Shown: positions 41,292 to 51,146, counted from the stretch's first letter. The stretch: 64,000 nt of DNA from Adhaeribacter terrigena (GCF_016623615.1 NZ_JAEHFX010000002.1:124001-188000), one strand, 5' to 3'. Notes: generated from the letters alone by a model not told the origin. A program made the numbers and translations.

Positions 41292-41783
41292 CTATTCACT
41301 ATCATGGTCCCAATCAATATGGTCGAGTTGGGCCAGACCATCGCGGAGTACGCCGTTTAATTGCGCTTTATTTTCGGCTTCCAGGTTTTTTTCGAACAAC
41401 TCCAGAATAGCCTCGCGGTCTTTGTTTACGAAAACGTCGGTATATAAATTGTCGAAAGCGGCTACGCCCTCGTGCATGATCTTGTCTATTTCCTCGATCG
41501 ATTTGGCTTCCAGTGCTTTTAAAAGCAGATCTACTACCTGCTTGCTTTCCGGATTTTCGGATAAACGCACAAAAACCTGGATCAGGGCCACGCCAATGCC
41601 CAGGCGCAGGCGTTCAAAGGCAAAGGCCAGTTCTTCATCGAAATCCTGGCTGGTGCGCAGGCGGTGTTTGTCTTCGGCGGCAATAAAGTTTTCGTACAGG
41701 TTTTTCTGCATAATCTTTTTGGTTAACGCGTGATCCGGACCAAAAGCGTTTTCCAGTAAATATTCGAAGCTGGCTGCTGACAT
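41292..41783 (-). CDS. cytoplasmic protein of unknown function
   Basis: 163 residues from M at 41783 (MSAASFEYLLENAFG). The frame is open to 41843, but the upstream codons come from the direct repeat TTTGAAAATTTGG (41792-41820). Mostly helical and acidic, with no signal peptide or membrane helix and an Asp/His-rich tail (LDHIDWDHDSE). Not recognised. Confidence 0.7.
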   Translation of the reverse strand: MSAASFEYLLENAFGPDHALTKKIMQKNLYENFIAAEDKHRLRTSQDFDEELAFAFERLRLGIGVALIQVFVRLSENPESKQVVDLLLKALEAKSIEEIDKIMHEGVAAFDNLYTDVFVNKDREAILELFEKNLEAENKAQLNGVLRDGLAQLDHIDWDHDSE

Positions 41784-41875
41784 TGCTATAATTTGAAAAT
41801 TTGGAGATTTGAAAATTTGGAAATGAATTTCCCGCCGAAGCAATTTACGAAAGTAGGGATTTTTATGCTGCTTCA

Positions 41876-41906
41876 GCGTTTTTTAACGTAAAACCATACC
41901 GTTTTT
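41876..41906 (-). repeat. dispersed AAAACGGTA-type element, reverse
   Basis: CAGCGTTTTTTAACGTAAAAC followed by CATACCGTTTTT; its end touches the stop of the Rieske gene at 41905. Confidence 0.65.
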
Positions 41907-42237
41907 ATGGTTTTTCCGGCAGGCCAATGTAAAGGCCATCAGCCCGTTTTTCTACCGGAAACGTTTGCGCATCGCGCGTCCGGTTTTTGCATTCAGCGCC
42001 CGAAATTAAATGGTAGCGGTAACTGTGCCACGGGCAAACTACTTCGTTCAGGTAATTGGTCGTGCCCTTGCTCAAACTTTCACCTAAATGCGGACAAGCG
42101 TCGGCCACGGCATAAAAGCCGGTCTGCGTATGCGCCAGGCAAATTTTCAGACCGTTCAATTGCAATTGTTTCGCCTTCGTTAACGGAACAGCCTCTTTCG
42201 CCGCTTCCTCCGAATCGTAGATCTTGATCCATTCCAT
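41905..42237 (-). CDS. Rieske [2Fe-2S] ferredoxin
   Basis: 110 residues with both Rieske boxes: C48 and H50 in ACPHLGESL, and C68 and H71 in CPWHSYRY. No signal peptide or membrane helix, so it is a soluble ferredoxin of the NirD/oxygenase-associated type. Its partner enzyme is not evident nearby. Confidence 0.92.
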   Translation of the reverse strand: MEWIKIYDSEEAAKEAVPLTKAKQLQLNGLKICLAHTQTGFYAVADACPHLGESLSKGTTNYLNEVVCPWHSYRYHLISGAECKNRTRDAQTFPVEKRADGLYIGLPEKP

Positions 42238-42361
42238 TTTATAGTGATTAAAGAGTTGGGGCTAATTCGCGTTAGTTTAGTTATATAGTTATAAGTTCTG
42301 ATTTGGCATTGTGCGTAGAACGTAATTAATTAAATTAATCAGCAATCAACAATTTAATGAA

Positions 42362-43588
42362 TTAAGCCATTAAAAGCGAACTATCGCCGTAGCTCAGAAA
42401 GCGGTAATTATTGGCAAGCGCGTGGGCATAGATCTTTTTCCAGTTTTCGCCCACCAGCGCCGAAACCAGCAATAAAAGCGTGCTGCCCGGCTGGTGGAAA
42501 TTGGTGATCAAACCTGAGCAGATCTTGAATTCGTAGCCCGGCGCAATGATTATTTGGGTGGAAGCCGGCAAAAAATCGGTATCGTTTTGCGCTAAAAAAG
42601 TCAGGATGGCTTGCAGGGCTTCCGTAACCGGAAAATCGGATTTGGCTTCATAAGGCTGCCATTGGTTTACTTCCAGCTTCGAAATTTTCAGATCCGGGTT
42701 TTCCCGCAGCTTAACGCCCAGCCAGTACAAACTTTCAAGAGTTCGCATGGAAGTGGTGCCCACCGGAATAACCGGATTCGGGAAATGGCCCAGTAGCTGC
42801 TCAATCAAGGTTTTCGAAACAATGATCTGTTCGGCGTGCATGTCGTGGTCAGCCATTTTTTCGGCTTTTACCGGTTTAAAGGTACCGGCGCCTACGTGCA
42901 AAGTCAGGTAAGCGGTTTTAATGCCCTTTGCCTTGAGCTTTTCAAAAATCTTGGGTGTGAAGTGCAGGCCGGCCGTGGGAGCGGCTACGGCGCCTTCCTG
43001 GCGCGCATACACGGTCTGGTAGCGGCTTTGGTCGGCTTCGGTCGCATCGCGTTTGAAATAAGGGGGAAGCGGCAAATTTCCGGCGCCGGCCAACACTTCA
43101 GCAAACGTTAATTCTGCAGGTTCCCAGGAAAATTGTACGAGGTAGCTTCCGGTTTCCTGGGCAGTTTTTTCGGCTTTGAGAATAGCGTTTTTCCCCTGGT
43201 ACTGGAACGGCAATTCCAAAACGGGCTCTTTCCATTTCTTCGCATTGCCTACCATACAGCGCCATACGCAACTACCGGTTTGCTGCATGGCCTGTTGAAT
43301 TTCGGAGGTAGGTGAAACCGGTTCGAGGCAGAAAACTTCCACTACGCTGCCGGTTGCCCTAGTAAAGAATAAGCGCGCCTGCACCACTTTAGTATCGTTG
43401 AAAAGTAGCAAACTGTTGGCTGGCAACAAATCCGCAACCTCCTGAAAGATGTGATCGGTGATGTTTCCGGCTTTAAAAGAAAGCAGTTTCGATTGGTCGC
43501 GCTGCGCCAGCGGGAACTTGGCAATGCGTTCATCGGGGAGTTCGTACACAAAATCGGCAATCTGCAGGTCTTTGGGGTGTTGCGGCAT
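42362..43588 (-). CDS. queA: S-adenosylmethionine:tRNA ribosyltransferase-isomerase
   Basis: 408 residues. Motifs typical of QueA are present: ADFVYELPDERIAKFPL at the start, LLFNDTKVVQARL (about 60-72), AAPTAGLHFT (about 201-210), LTLHVGAGTFKPV (about 228-240), HAEQ (about 251-254), GTTSMRTLES and NFHQPGSTLLLLVSAL. The enzyme makes epoxyqueuosine in tRNA anticodons. It is about 50 residues longer than the E. coli enzyme, as usual in Bacteroidota. A reverse AAAACGGTA-type element lies 47 bases upstream. Confidence 0.95.
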   Translation of the reverse strand: MPQHPKDLQIADFVYELPDERIAKFPLAQRDQSKLLSFKAGNITDHIFQEVADLLPANSLLLFNDTKVVQARLFFTRATGSVVEVFCLEPVSPTSEIQQAMQQTGSCVWRCMVGNAKKWKEPVLELPFQYQGKNAILKAEKTAQETGSYLVQFSWEPAELTFAEVLAGAGNLPLPPYFKRDATEADQSRYQTVYARQEGAVAAPTAGLHFTPKIFEKLKAKGIKTAYLTLHVGAGTFKPVKAEKMADHDMHAEQIIVSKTLIEQLLGHFPNPVIPVGTTSMRTLESLYWLGVKLRENPDLKISKLEVNQWQPYEAKSDFPVTEALQAILTFLAQNDTDFLPASTQIIIAPGYEFKICSGLITNFHQPGSTLLLLVSALVGENWKKIYAHALANNYRFLSYGDSSLLMA

Positions 43589-43634
43589 TTTCTGGATTCT
43601 GAAAGCGTCAAAATTACGGCCTATTCGGCAATTA

Positions 43635-43667
43635 ATCAGTTTTTCCGCCCGAAACCATAGCGTTTTC
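43635..43667 (-). repeat. dispersed AAAACGGTA-type element, reverse
   Basis: ATCAGTTTTTCCGCCCGAAA followed by CCATAGCGTTTTC. Confidence 0.7.
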
Positions 43668-43851
43668 TGTCTAAAAACTTTAAAATATACTATTTGCTAT
43701 GTAAAAGTTTGCGGCTTTAAGTACAATTAGCTTCTTCTTAAATTTATAAACGTAAGGCGCAACGGGGCGTTAAAGGACTATAAATCGCAAAACGAAGCAA
43801 TTTCGGTGCAATTTTTAAAAAAGCATTTTAGCAATATTAAATAAATAGTTT

Positions 43852-44262
43852 ATGAAAAAGATTTTCCAAATTTCGCAGGTGTGGGTAGTGGTCGTGATGT
43901 CGGTTTTCCTGTTTTCTTGTGAAAAATCTGAAATGGACAGCCTGGTACCAGGCGCGCAGGCTGAAACTAAAAAAGGTGGTGTTCCGGCGCACAGCATTGT
44001 TGCAACCTCCACCACGCAAACTGCCGATACCGCTTATATTATTGCTTTTTACAGCAATACGCCTAATTTAAATACCGAAACAGATGTTCAGAATTTAGCT
44101 ACCAGCATTGCCGGTGCCATTCAGTTCGACGTTACGTTTTTTGAAGATACCAAGGGCTTTGCCGCCCCGCTGACGCCTAACCAGGCCAATGCCTTCCGCA
44201 ACGATTCGCGGGTAGAGTTTGTAGAAATCGACGGTCCGATATATCCTGCGGGCTCAAATTAG
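43852..44262 (+). CDS. small lipoprotein of unknown function
   Basis: 136 residues with lipobox LFSC (C23) after a hydrophobic signal. The rest is a compact domain, AYIIAFYSNTPNLNTETDVQNLATSIAG then FRNDSRVEFVEIDGPI, reminiscent of the protease-inhibitor I9 prodomain fold seen in subtilisin propeptides (a guess from the pattern of a V-x-F-V-E-x-D motif near the end). A hairpin terminator follows. Confidence 0.75.
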   Translation: MKKIFQISQVWVVVVMSVFLFSCEKSEMDSLVPGAQAETKKGGVPAHSIVATSTTQTADTAYIIAFYSNTPNLNTETDVQNLATSIAGAIQFDVTFFEDTKGFAAPLTPNQANAFRNDSRVEFVEIDGPIYPAGSN

Positions 44263-44300
44263 AGTATAAAGAATTTTCATTGTGTAGTAGTTGATTGAGG

Positions 44301-44338
44301 ACCACTTCCGGCTTAGCTGGGAAGTGGTTTTCTTTTTT
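44301..44338 (+). terminator. rho-independent terminator after lipoprotein gene
   Basis: ACCACTTC pairs with GAAGTGGT; a T-rich run follows. Confidence 0.75.
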
Positions 44339-44417
44339 ATTACAGATTAAGCGGATTTCCCCAAACTTAATTACTGATTGAAGTTCCCAAGCAAAATAAA
44401 AGTCAAGCAAGATAAAA

Positions 44418-44520
44418 GTCCCCCTTTGGAGGGGGTAGGGGGAGGACAGGAGAATTATCCGAATTTATAATTTGATCAGATAATGTACAAATCCTCCCCC
44501 AACCCCCTCCAAAGGGGGAC
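44418..44520. mobile_element. MITE-like element with 28-base terminal inverted repeats, copy 2
   Basis: The same arms as 41176-41265 (GTCCCCCTTTGGAGGGGGTA and its complement), with a different and longer centre of about 43 bases. It sits downstream of both converging genes (lipoprotein and priA). Confidence 0.75.
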
Positions 44521-44573
44521 AAAAAAACTTGCCGAGAGTCAGTTCCTACATTGATTCACTCCGGAAACAGGCG

Positions 44574-47102
44574 TTAAGCCGGATCTACATCTACTACCAC
44601 GCGCAAATTTTTGAATTCTTTCTGCTGTTTGATCTGGAAAACGGCTTCCGCAATTTGCTTTTTGGTTTCCCTGCCCGAAGCGTGGCTGCGAGGTAGCTTG
44701 ATGTGGATTTCATTCAGGAAATAATTCCGGATCTTGAAAATGTACGGCGTTTCCGGCCCTAAAACCATTGGGCCGGCCAGGCGATTCTTCAATTCCGCCG
44801 CCAGATGCAAAGCCCCTTCGTCACAGCTTTTTTCGTCCAGGTGCTTTACCGTAATTTTGATCAGGCGCACAAAAGGTGGAAAACCATGTAATTGCCGTTC
44901 GGTAATTTCTTGTTCATACAGCGCCTGGTAATCGTTTTCCATTACTTTCTGAAAGATCGGCTGCGCCACGTTTCCGGTCTGGATAATAACTTTGCCTTTT
45001 TTGCCTTTTCTGCCGGCGCGCCCGCTAACCTGCACGAACATGCTGTACGCCCGCTCATGCGCCCGAAAATCCGGATAATTGATGATGCTGTCAGCATTGA
45101 TGATTCCCACCAGACTTACGTTTTCAAAGTCGAGGCCTTTGGTAACCATCTGCGTGCCGACCAAAACATTCGTTCGATTCGCTTCAAAATCGGAGATGAT
45201 CTGCTGAAAAGCGTTCTTGTTTTTGGTGGTGTCCAGGTCCATGCGTTGCACGTTGGCTTCCGGAAGCAAGATTTTTAGTTCGTCTTCGATTTTTTCGGTG
45301 CCAAAGCCTACCGTTTTCAGGTCGGTAGAGCCGCAGGCCATGCAGGAAAACGGCATCCGTTCGTGAAAACCGCAGTAATGGCAACGCAACTCATTGCTGA
45401 ATTTATGGTAGGAAAGGCTAACGGCGCAACTTTTGCATTTCGGGATCCAGGCGCAATCGGAGCAATTAATGTATGGCGCGTAGCCCCGGCGGTTCTGAAA
45501 CAAGATAACCTGCTCGTTCCGCTTCAGCCGTTCCTGAATTTCTTCCAGCAATTTGGCCGAAAAATGGCTGTGCATGTTCTTGCGTTGCTGTTCGGCTTTG
45601 GTATCTACCAGCTCGGTTTCCGGTAAAACAGCTACCCCGAAACGCTTGTTCATCGTAACCAAACCCCAGCGGCCGTTCTTCGCATTGTAAAAACTTTCCA
45701 CCGAAGGCGTAGCAGAACCCAGCAAGGTTTTCGCACCGTGGAAATTGGCCAGCATCAACGCCACTTCGCGGGCATTGTAGCGCGGCGACGGGTCGTATTG
45801 CTTGTAGCTCGATTCGTGTTCTTCGTCTACAATTATGAGCGAAAGGTCGTGGAAAGGCAGGAAAATAGCCGAACGCACGCCTACCACTACCTGAAACCGC
45901 CCGCTCAAAACCCCGTTCCAGACTTCCACGCGCTCATTATCCGAAAACTTGGAATGATACACGCCGAGCCGGTCGCCGAAAACTTTCATTAATCGCGTTA
46001 CGATCTGGGCTGTTAAGGCAATTTCCGGCAGCAGATACAAAACCTGTCCGCCACCTTCCAGCGCATTTTTTATGAGGTCGATGTATACTTCCGTTTTGCC
46101 GCTCCCTGTAATGCCGTGAAGTAAAACGGTATCCTTTTCAGCAAAAAAACTCAAAACCTGGTTGCGCGCATTTTCCTGGTATTCTGATAATGGATACGAA
46201 ATCTGCTTCACCGAATCATCGATCGGGAACCGGGAAATGATTTGCTCGAACTGCTCCAGTACGCCTTTTTTTAGCAAAGAATTGATCGCCGAAAGCGACA
46301 GCCGCGGGTTAGACGTAAGCAGGTTTTTATCGAGGCCTTTGAAGTTCAGATTTGGGTCCTGATGCACCGGCGCTTTTTGTAAGTAATACATCAGCACATC
46401 CACCTGTTTCGGTTTGGAAGCCAGTTCGTCGAAGAGTTTTTCCAGCGTTTCCGGCTCGTTTACGAGTTCCTGGTTCAGGCGCACATTTTTTACCACTTTC
46501 GGACTGTACTTCTCCGCAATTTCCTCGAAAATGATGATAATTTCCTTCAGCAGCAGCGACTTGATGTACCGGTGAAAATGGCTCGTCTGCAATAAATTCC
46601 CGACTTCAGTAAAAGTAAGCGTTGGATTTTGGGAAAGGGCATATAAAATAGTCTCTTCCTGCTGCGAAAGCGGCCATTCGTTCGTTTCGTCGCGGTAAGC
46701 CGGGTGTAGCTGAATGCGCGATTCCGAACTTAATTTCAGGGCCGCAGGCAGGGCCGCATTAATCACCTCGCCCAGCGTACACATGTAATACTCGGCCATC
46801 CAGCTGAAAATACGCAGTTGCGGCGGCGTTACCACCGGCGTTTCGTCGATCACTTCCATCACGTATTTGGCCTGGTAACCAACCGGTGGTTTTTCGTGCA
46901 CAGCCGCTACAATGCAGCTCAGTACTTTTTTCGCCCCGAACTGCACAATTACCCGGCCACCCACAAAAACCAGGTCGTTCATTTCGTACGGCACGCGGTA
47001 GGTGTAGAGCTTGGGCAATGGCAAGGGCAGAATCACATCCACGAACAGCGTGAGCCGGTCGGCGGGTAATTCTTCTGGGGAAAAAAGCAACGGAGAATCC
47101 AA
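44574..47102 (-). CDS. priA: primosomal protein N' (PriA helicase)
   Basis: 842 residues. The N-terminal DNA-binding part is followed by a DEAD-like helicase with Walker A GITGSGKTEVY (about 334-344), DEEH in IIVDEEHESSYKQYD (about 434-448), and the double zinc-binding region CSDCAWIPKCKSC and CHYCGFHERMPFSCMACG. It reloads the replisome at stalled forks. The start is a TTG at 47102; no upstream ATG fits, and the conserved VDVILPLPLPKLYTYRVP starts near residue 22. An AAAACGGTA-type element lies directly before the start. Confidence 0.95.
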   Translation of the reverse strand: MDSPLLFSPEELPADRLTLFVDVILPLPLPKLYTYRVPYEMNDLVFVGGRVIVQFGAKKVLSCIVAAVHEKPPVGYQAKYVMEVIDETPVVTPPQLRIFSWMAEYYMCTLGEVINAALPAALKLSSESRIQLHPAYRDETNEWPLSQQEETILYALSQNPTLTFTEVGNLLQTSHFHRYIKSLLLKEIIIIFEEIAEKYSPKVVKNVRLNQELVNEPETLEKLFDELASKPKQVDVLMYYLQKAPVHQDPNLNFKGLDKNLLTSNPRLSLSAINSLLKKGVLEQFEQIISRFPIDDSVKQISYPLSEYQENARNQVLSFFAEKDTVLLHGITGSGKTEVYIDLIKNALEGGGQVLYLLPEIALTAQIVTRLMKVFGDRLGVYHSKFSDNERVEVWNGVLSGRFQVVVGVRSAIFLPFHDLSLIIVDEEHESSYKQYDPSPRYNAREVALMLANFHGAKTLLGSATPSVESFYNAKNGRWGLVTMNKRFGVAVLPETELVDTKAEQQRKNMHSHFSAKLLEEIQERLKRNEQVILFQNRRGYAPYINCSDCAWIPKCKSCAVSLSYHKFSNELRCHYCGFHERMPFSCMACGSTDLKTVGFGTEKIEDELKILLPEANVQRMDLDTTKNKNAFQQIISDFEANRTNVLVGTQMVTKGLDFENVSLVGIINADSIINYPDFRAHERAYSMFVQVSGRAGRKGKKGKVIIQTGNVAQPIFQKVMENDYQALYEQEITERQLHGFPPFVRLIKITVKHLDEKSCDEGALHLAAELKNRLAGPMVLGPETPYIFKIRNYFLNEIHIKLPRSHASGRETKKQIAEAVFQIKQQKEFKNLRVVVDVDPA

Positions 47103-47104
47103 GG

Positions 47105-47138
47105 AAAAAACGCTAGGGTTTTGCGGTTAAAAGTCAAA
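47105..47138 (+). repeat. dispersed AAAACGGTA-type element, forward
   Basis: AAAAAACGCTAGGGTTTTGC followed by GGTTAAAAGTCAAA, in the 5' leader of priA. Confidence 0.75.
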
Positions 47139-47335
47139 TCGCGATGCAAAGGTCGGAAAAGGAGGGGAGAATTCCTTGTGTGGTTTTTGAGGGATGGATT
47201 AAGGTTTGAAGATACACTATAGTTTAATCTTTGTTCGATCTAACTATATTAAAGATATTTGAAATTTTGATATATTTCTTATATTTAGCTAAACAGATAT
47301 TAATTCTAAATAATCATTTCCCTAATACCAATAGC

Positions 47336-47884
47336 ATGAGAATTATATTTACACTTATTATCTTTATTGGCATAAACACAATTTGTTTCTCTCAAGTGAA
47401 ATATGATTTTGAGAGTGGTTCTGCTAGGATGGAAAATGTTGTACAGGTTAGCAATATTCAGAGAGATGAATTGTATAATAAATCAAGGATTTGGCTGGCT
47501 CAAAATTTAAAATCTTCTGATAATCAAGTATTTTTAGAGGATACAAATAAAGAAAATCTTATTGCGACCGGAAATCTACTTTTAGATAGAAAAGGCCTTT
47601 TATCGGATAGAGTTTTAAATTTTAAGCTATCCTTAGCTTTTAAAGATGGTAGATATAAATATGTAATTGATAAAATTGTCTTTTCTGAAAAATTTACAAA
47701 TATTGATGGTAAAGTAAGCTACTATACTTATGATTTAGATCAGCATTATGCTAAAATGCATTCTAAAAATAAGGACAAAAAAGGTAATAAATTTGAAGAG
47801 ATAGATGCTGAATTAATTACCCTAATGACGAACCTTGAAAAGACGCTGAATAATACTATGCCTGCTAAGTCTCAGGATTGGTAA
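47336..47884 (+). CDS. secreted DUF4468-like protein
   Basis: 182 residues from M at 47336. The frame is open to 47231, but the internal start gives a signal peptide (MRIIFTLIIFIGINTICFSQ). The mature part (SRIWLAQNLKSSDNQVFLEDTNKENLIATGNLL) resembles DUF4468/TBP-like domains of Bacteroidota periplasmic proteins. Codons are very AT-rich compared with neighbours. Function unknown. A GNAT pseudogene begins 15 bases after its stop. Confidence 0.72.
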   Translation: MRIIFTLIIFIGINTICFSQVKYDFESGSARMENVVQVSNIQRDELYNKSRIWLAQNLKSSDNQVFLEDTNKENLIATGNLLLDRKGLLSDRVLNFKLSLAFKDGRYKYVIDKIVFSEKFTNIDGKVSYYTYDLDQHYAKMHSKNKDKKGNKFEEIDAELITLMTNLEKTLNNTMPAKSQDW

Positions 47885-47898
47885 TTATTATATTATTA

Positions 47899-47990
47899 AT
47901 GCAACTCTCCGAATCCACTACCCTTGAACCCATCGCCGACCACCACGCCGATCCAACTTTCTAACTGATCGACAACAACCGCCTGCTAAA
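47899..47990 (+). pseudogene. truncated GNAT acetyltransferase fragment
   Basis: ATG at 47899 opens MQLSESTTLEPIADHHADPTF, then an in-frame TAA (47962-47964), then LIDNNRL. This aligns with the start of the intact GNAT gene at 48557 ([28 protein letters not shown]) residue by residue through the stop. Homology fades near 47990, where the convergent gene begins. So it is the dead 5' end of a close paralog or of a split duplicate. Its start sits where the functional gene's start would be if the 47996-48397 gene had been inserted. Confidence 0.8.
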
Positions 47991-47995
47991 AAACT

Positions 47996-48397
47996 CTACC
48001 CCTGACTTTTAAGCCACACCTTCGCTTTATTCAGGTCATTGAAAACTTTCGCCCGGAAAGAATACAGGTTCTCTTTCATATTGTTAGCGGCATCTTCAGC
48101 AAACGTTTCCGGAGCTACTACCAAGGCATAATACTCTAAACCCATCTGAGCGGCTAAAGGAGCCCAATCTTCCAGCATCCATTTCATAGAATGTTCCCAG
48201 GAACCCAGCACCTGGCGGGCATCGATCAGGATGTGGTTGGCATTGGTATTGGCTAAAGCCTGGGTATAAGCCGCTACGCCGGTTCTTAAATTATCTTCCG
48301 TTGGGTAACCGTACCAGGTTGCTTCCACCCACCGGTTCAACGGATCCGTTTCGATTGTGAGAAAAACCTTGTTAAAAACATTTTTCAGTTCGATCAT
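47996..48397 (-). CDS. STAS/SpoIIAA-like protein, unknown role
   Basis: 133 residues with no signal peptide. VFLTIETDPLNRWVEATWYGYPTEDNLRTGVAAYTQALANTNANHILIDARQVLGSW matches the pattern of SpoIIAA-like STAS proteins (about 10-65), but I see no phosphorylatable serine or partner kinase gene. It lies between a dead and a live copy of a GNAT gene, on the opposite strand. Confidence 0.68.
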   Translation of the reverse strand: MIELKNVFNKVFLTIETDPLNRWVEATWYGYPTEDNLRTGVAAYTQALANTNANHILIDARQVLGSWEHSMKWMLEDWAPLAAQMGLEYYALVVAPETFAEDAANNMKENLYSFRAKVFNDLNKAKVWLKSQG

Positions 48398-48556
48398 GGT
48401 GCAGATGTTTTTGAAAAGATTGGTATATTATAGAATTTGAAATAAATTGAACGCAAAGTCCGGGTTTAAGTTGGAATCACCGGTATTGCCATTCCAATCT
48501 CCCGTAGATTGTATAATTTTCGCTCATAAAACCTTCCAGAAAGTTCTCTTAAGCCT

Positions 48557-49102
48557 ATGCAGATCTCCGAAACCATTATGCTTGAACCGCTTGCCGACCA
48601 CCACGTTGCACCGGTGTTCAGGTTAATCGAACAAAACCGGACGAACCTCAAAACCTGGTTGCAGTGGGTAGATAATATCCACACCGAAGCAGATTTTGAG
48701 CAGTTTTTGCAAGGCGTAAAACAGCGCATTGCCGCTAAAATGGCCCTTCCTTTCTTCATCCGCCACGAAGGGGAAATTGCCGGCAACATCGGTTTATATC
48801 ATTTCGACCATCTGAATAAAACTGCTGCCATCGGTTATTGGCTCGGCGAAGCATTTCAGGGCAAAGGCATTATCACGCAGGCTTGCCGCGAACTCATCCG
48901 CTATGGTTTCACGGAGCTGGCGTTAAACCGGATCGAGCTTAAATGTGGCATTGGCAACCATAAGAGCCAGGCCATTCCCGAGCGTTTAGGTTTTACCCGG
49001 GAAGGCATTTTGCGCCAGGCGGAACTCCTGAACGGCGGGTTTCAGGACTTGTACCTGTATTCGCTGCTTAAGCAAGACTGGGAAAAGCATTCGCAGCATT
49101 AG
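48557..49102 (+). CDS. GNAT N-acetyltransferase (RimJ/RimL-like)
   Basis: 181 residues. Start [21 protein letters not shown]; the acetyl-CoA-binding region has [23 protein letters not shown] (about 91-113), [27 protein letters not shown] (about 119-145) and the final [10 protein letters not shown]. Members acetylate ribosomal or other proteins, or small amines; the substrate is unknown. The last 35 bases overlap the YyaL gene tail-to-tail. A dead copy of its 5' part lies 650 bases upstream. Confidence 0.9.
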   Translation: MQISETIMLEPLADHHVAPVFRLIEQNRTNLKTWLQWVDNIHTEADFEQFLQGVKQRIAAKMALPFFIRHEGEIAGNIGLYHFDHLNKTAAIGYWLGEAFQGKGIITQACRELIRYGFTELALNRIELKCGIGNHKSQAIPERLGFTREGILRQAELLNGGFQDLYLYSLLKQDWEKHSQH

Positions 49103-51146
49103 ACCCCGAAGAATTGATTTGAGCCAACGCTTCCTCTACCGTTTTCACTGGCATCTGGCAGGTTTTATTAAAGCAAACGAAGATCAGGGTTTCATCCGTC
49201 ATACCCAGGCGGCCTTCCAGCAGCGGTAAAGCGCTTTCGGTTTTATCGCTTCCCACCAGAATGGCATTCGGCAGAAAATAAGTGCTAATCTCTTCCCGCA
49301 GCTTTTCAGCTGCCGCACCAGCAATAGCAATTTCGGCGGCAGGTTTTAATTGCTGTAAATAAAAAGAGGCCCAGTTTGCTACATATGATGGTTCTTTCAC
49401 TACCAGTTCCTGCACTTTTTTTAGCATGTTTACGGCACGTTCGGTATAAGGCCGTTCATAGAAAAACAAGCCTAGTTGCCACAGGTTTTGCGCCATTACC
49501 GAGTTAGAAGCCGGAATTACGTTATCGAAGAATTCTTTTTTTCTGGCGATCAGCTTTTCAGCACTTTGGTCGGTATAGTAAAAATGGTAGTCTTTTTCGT
49601 CCGAAAAGTGCTGTAATACATAATCGGTTAAAGCCCGGGCTTCGAGCAAATATTTTTCTTCGAAAGAAATCTCGTAAACCCCGATCAACGCTTTGATTAA
49701 AAGCGCATAATCCTCCAGGAAAGCCGGAATGCTGGCGTTCCCGCGTTTGTAATTCCGGTACAGCTGCGGCCCGAGCTTCATGTTCTGCAGCAGGAATTCG
49801 GCATTTACTATGGCCAGATCCCGGAATTCTTGCTCTCCGAAAGCTTTGTAAGCATCGGTTAAGCCGCGCAGCATTAAGGCATTCCAGCCCAGCAGAATTT
49901 TGTCGTCCAGCCCCGGCCGCACGCGTTCCAACCGGGCCTGCAGGATCTTTCGTTTCCAATCCTGCACCAGTTCCTGCACCACTGCCAATTCCAGTTCATT
50001 TTCTTGCGCAAAGGCTTCGTCGCTGGTTTTGCGGTGCAGAATATTCTGGCCGTGTTCCCAGTTGCCAGCAGCCGTAACGTTGTAGTATTTAGAGAAAAGC
50101 GGTTCCTCGTCGCCTAAAAGCTGCACCAGTTCTTCTTTCGTGAACACGTAGAATTTCCCTTCCACGCCTTCGCTGTCGGCATCTAAACTGGAGAAAAAAC
50201 CGCCTTCGTGGCCCATTAATTCACGCTCTACAAAATTGATCGTTTCGTAAACTACCTGTTTATACAGCGGCTCTTTGGTAACCATAAACGCTTCGGAATA
50301 TAAACTCACCAGATGCCCGTTGTCGTAAAGCATTTTTTCGAAGTGCGGCACCAGCCAGTTTTCATCGGTGCTGTAACGTGCGAAACCGCCGCCGGCCTGG
50401 TCGTAAATACCGCCGTAAGCCATTTCCCGGAGCGTTAAATGGAGCTGCTCCAGCGCCTTCTCGTTTTTTGAATGCTGATAGTAACGCAGTAAAAACTGGT
50501 AGTTCACCGGCATCGGGAACTTGGGCGCCTGGCCCATACCGCCGCGTTTTTTATCGTATCTTTTGCTGAAATTCCGGTAAAGCTGTTCCAGTTCCGTTTC
50601 CGAAAACGAATCTTCTTCCGTAAACTTCAGGCCGTATTTTTCCAGTTCGTTCGCGTTCAGATGCTCCACAAACTGCTCTGCCGAAGCGTCTAATTTTTCC
50701 CGTTCCTTGAAATACGCATTGGCCACGTTTTCCAGCACCTGAACCCATTGCTGCGGCGGGAAATACGTGCCGCCATAAAACGGTTTGGCTTCCGGGTTCA
50801 AAAAAACGTTCAGCGGCCAGCCGCCCTGCAAACCCATGGCCTGCAGTGCATCCATGTAGATCTGATCCACGTCCGGGCGTTCTTCGCGGTCCACTTTTAT
50901 GCACACGTAGCGTTCATTCATCACCTTAGCGACCTGCTCGTTTTCGAAGCTTTCGTGCTCCATCACGTGGCACCAGTGGCAGGCCGCATAACCAATGCTT
51001 ACAATGATGAGTTTATCCTCGGTTTTAGCCTTCTCCAGCGCTTCCCTACCCCAGGGATACCAATCTACCGGGTTATAAGCGTGCTGCAACAGGTACGGGC
51101 TCGATTCGTGCGATAAGCGGTTCGGTTTTTTAGCGTTTTCGGGCAT
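49068..51146 (-). CDS. YyaL/SSP411-like thioredoxin-domain protein (DUF255)
   Basis: 692 residues. An N-terminal thioredoxin-like DUF255 domain begins [22 protein letters not shown] and has [14 protein letters not shown] (about 53-66) with CxxC. A long (alpha/alpha)6 barrel-like body (about 170-600) includes [25 protein letters not shown]. The family is widespread but its reaction is unknown. Length is normal. Its 3' end overlaps the GNAT gene by 35 bases. Confidence 0.93.
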   Translation of the reverse strand: MPENAKKPNRLSHESSPYLLQHAYNPVDWYPWGREALEKAKTEDKLIIVSIGYAACHWCHVMEHESFENEQVAKVMNERYVCIKVDREERPDVDQIYMDALQAMGLQGGWPLNVFLNPEAKPFYGGTYFPPQQWVQVLENVANAYFKEREKLDASAEQFVEHLNANELEKYGLKFTEEDSFSETELEQLYRNFSKRYDKKRGGMGQAPKFPMPVNYQFLLRYYQHSKNEKALEQLHLTLREMAYGGIYDQAGGGFARYSTDENWLVPHFEKMLYDNGHLVSLYSEAFMVTKEPLYKQVVYETINFVERELMGHEGGFFSSLDADSEGVEGKFYVFTKEELVQLLGDEEPLFSKYYNVTAAGNWEHGQNILHRKTSDEAFAQENELELAVVQELVQDWKRKILQARLERVRPGLDDKILLGWNALMLRGLTDAYKAFGEQEFRDLAIVNAEFLLQNMKLGPQLYRNYKRGNASIPAFLEDYALLIKALIGVYEISFEEKYLLEARALTDYVLQHFSDEKDYHFYYTDQSAEKLIARKKEFFDNVIPASNSVMAQNLWQLGLFFYERPYTERAVNMLKKVQELVVKEPSYVANWASFYLQQLKPAAEIAIAGAAAEKLREEISTYFLPNAILVGSDKTESALPLLEGRLGMTDETLIFVCFNKTCQMPVKTVEEALAQINSSGSNAANAFPSLA

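Noticed and set aside
46123-46154. AAAACGGTATCC match to the dispersed element in priA
   Set aside because: It encodes the conserved DTVLLHG before Walker A, so coding constraint explains it; shows that some in-gene matches are chance.
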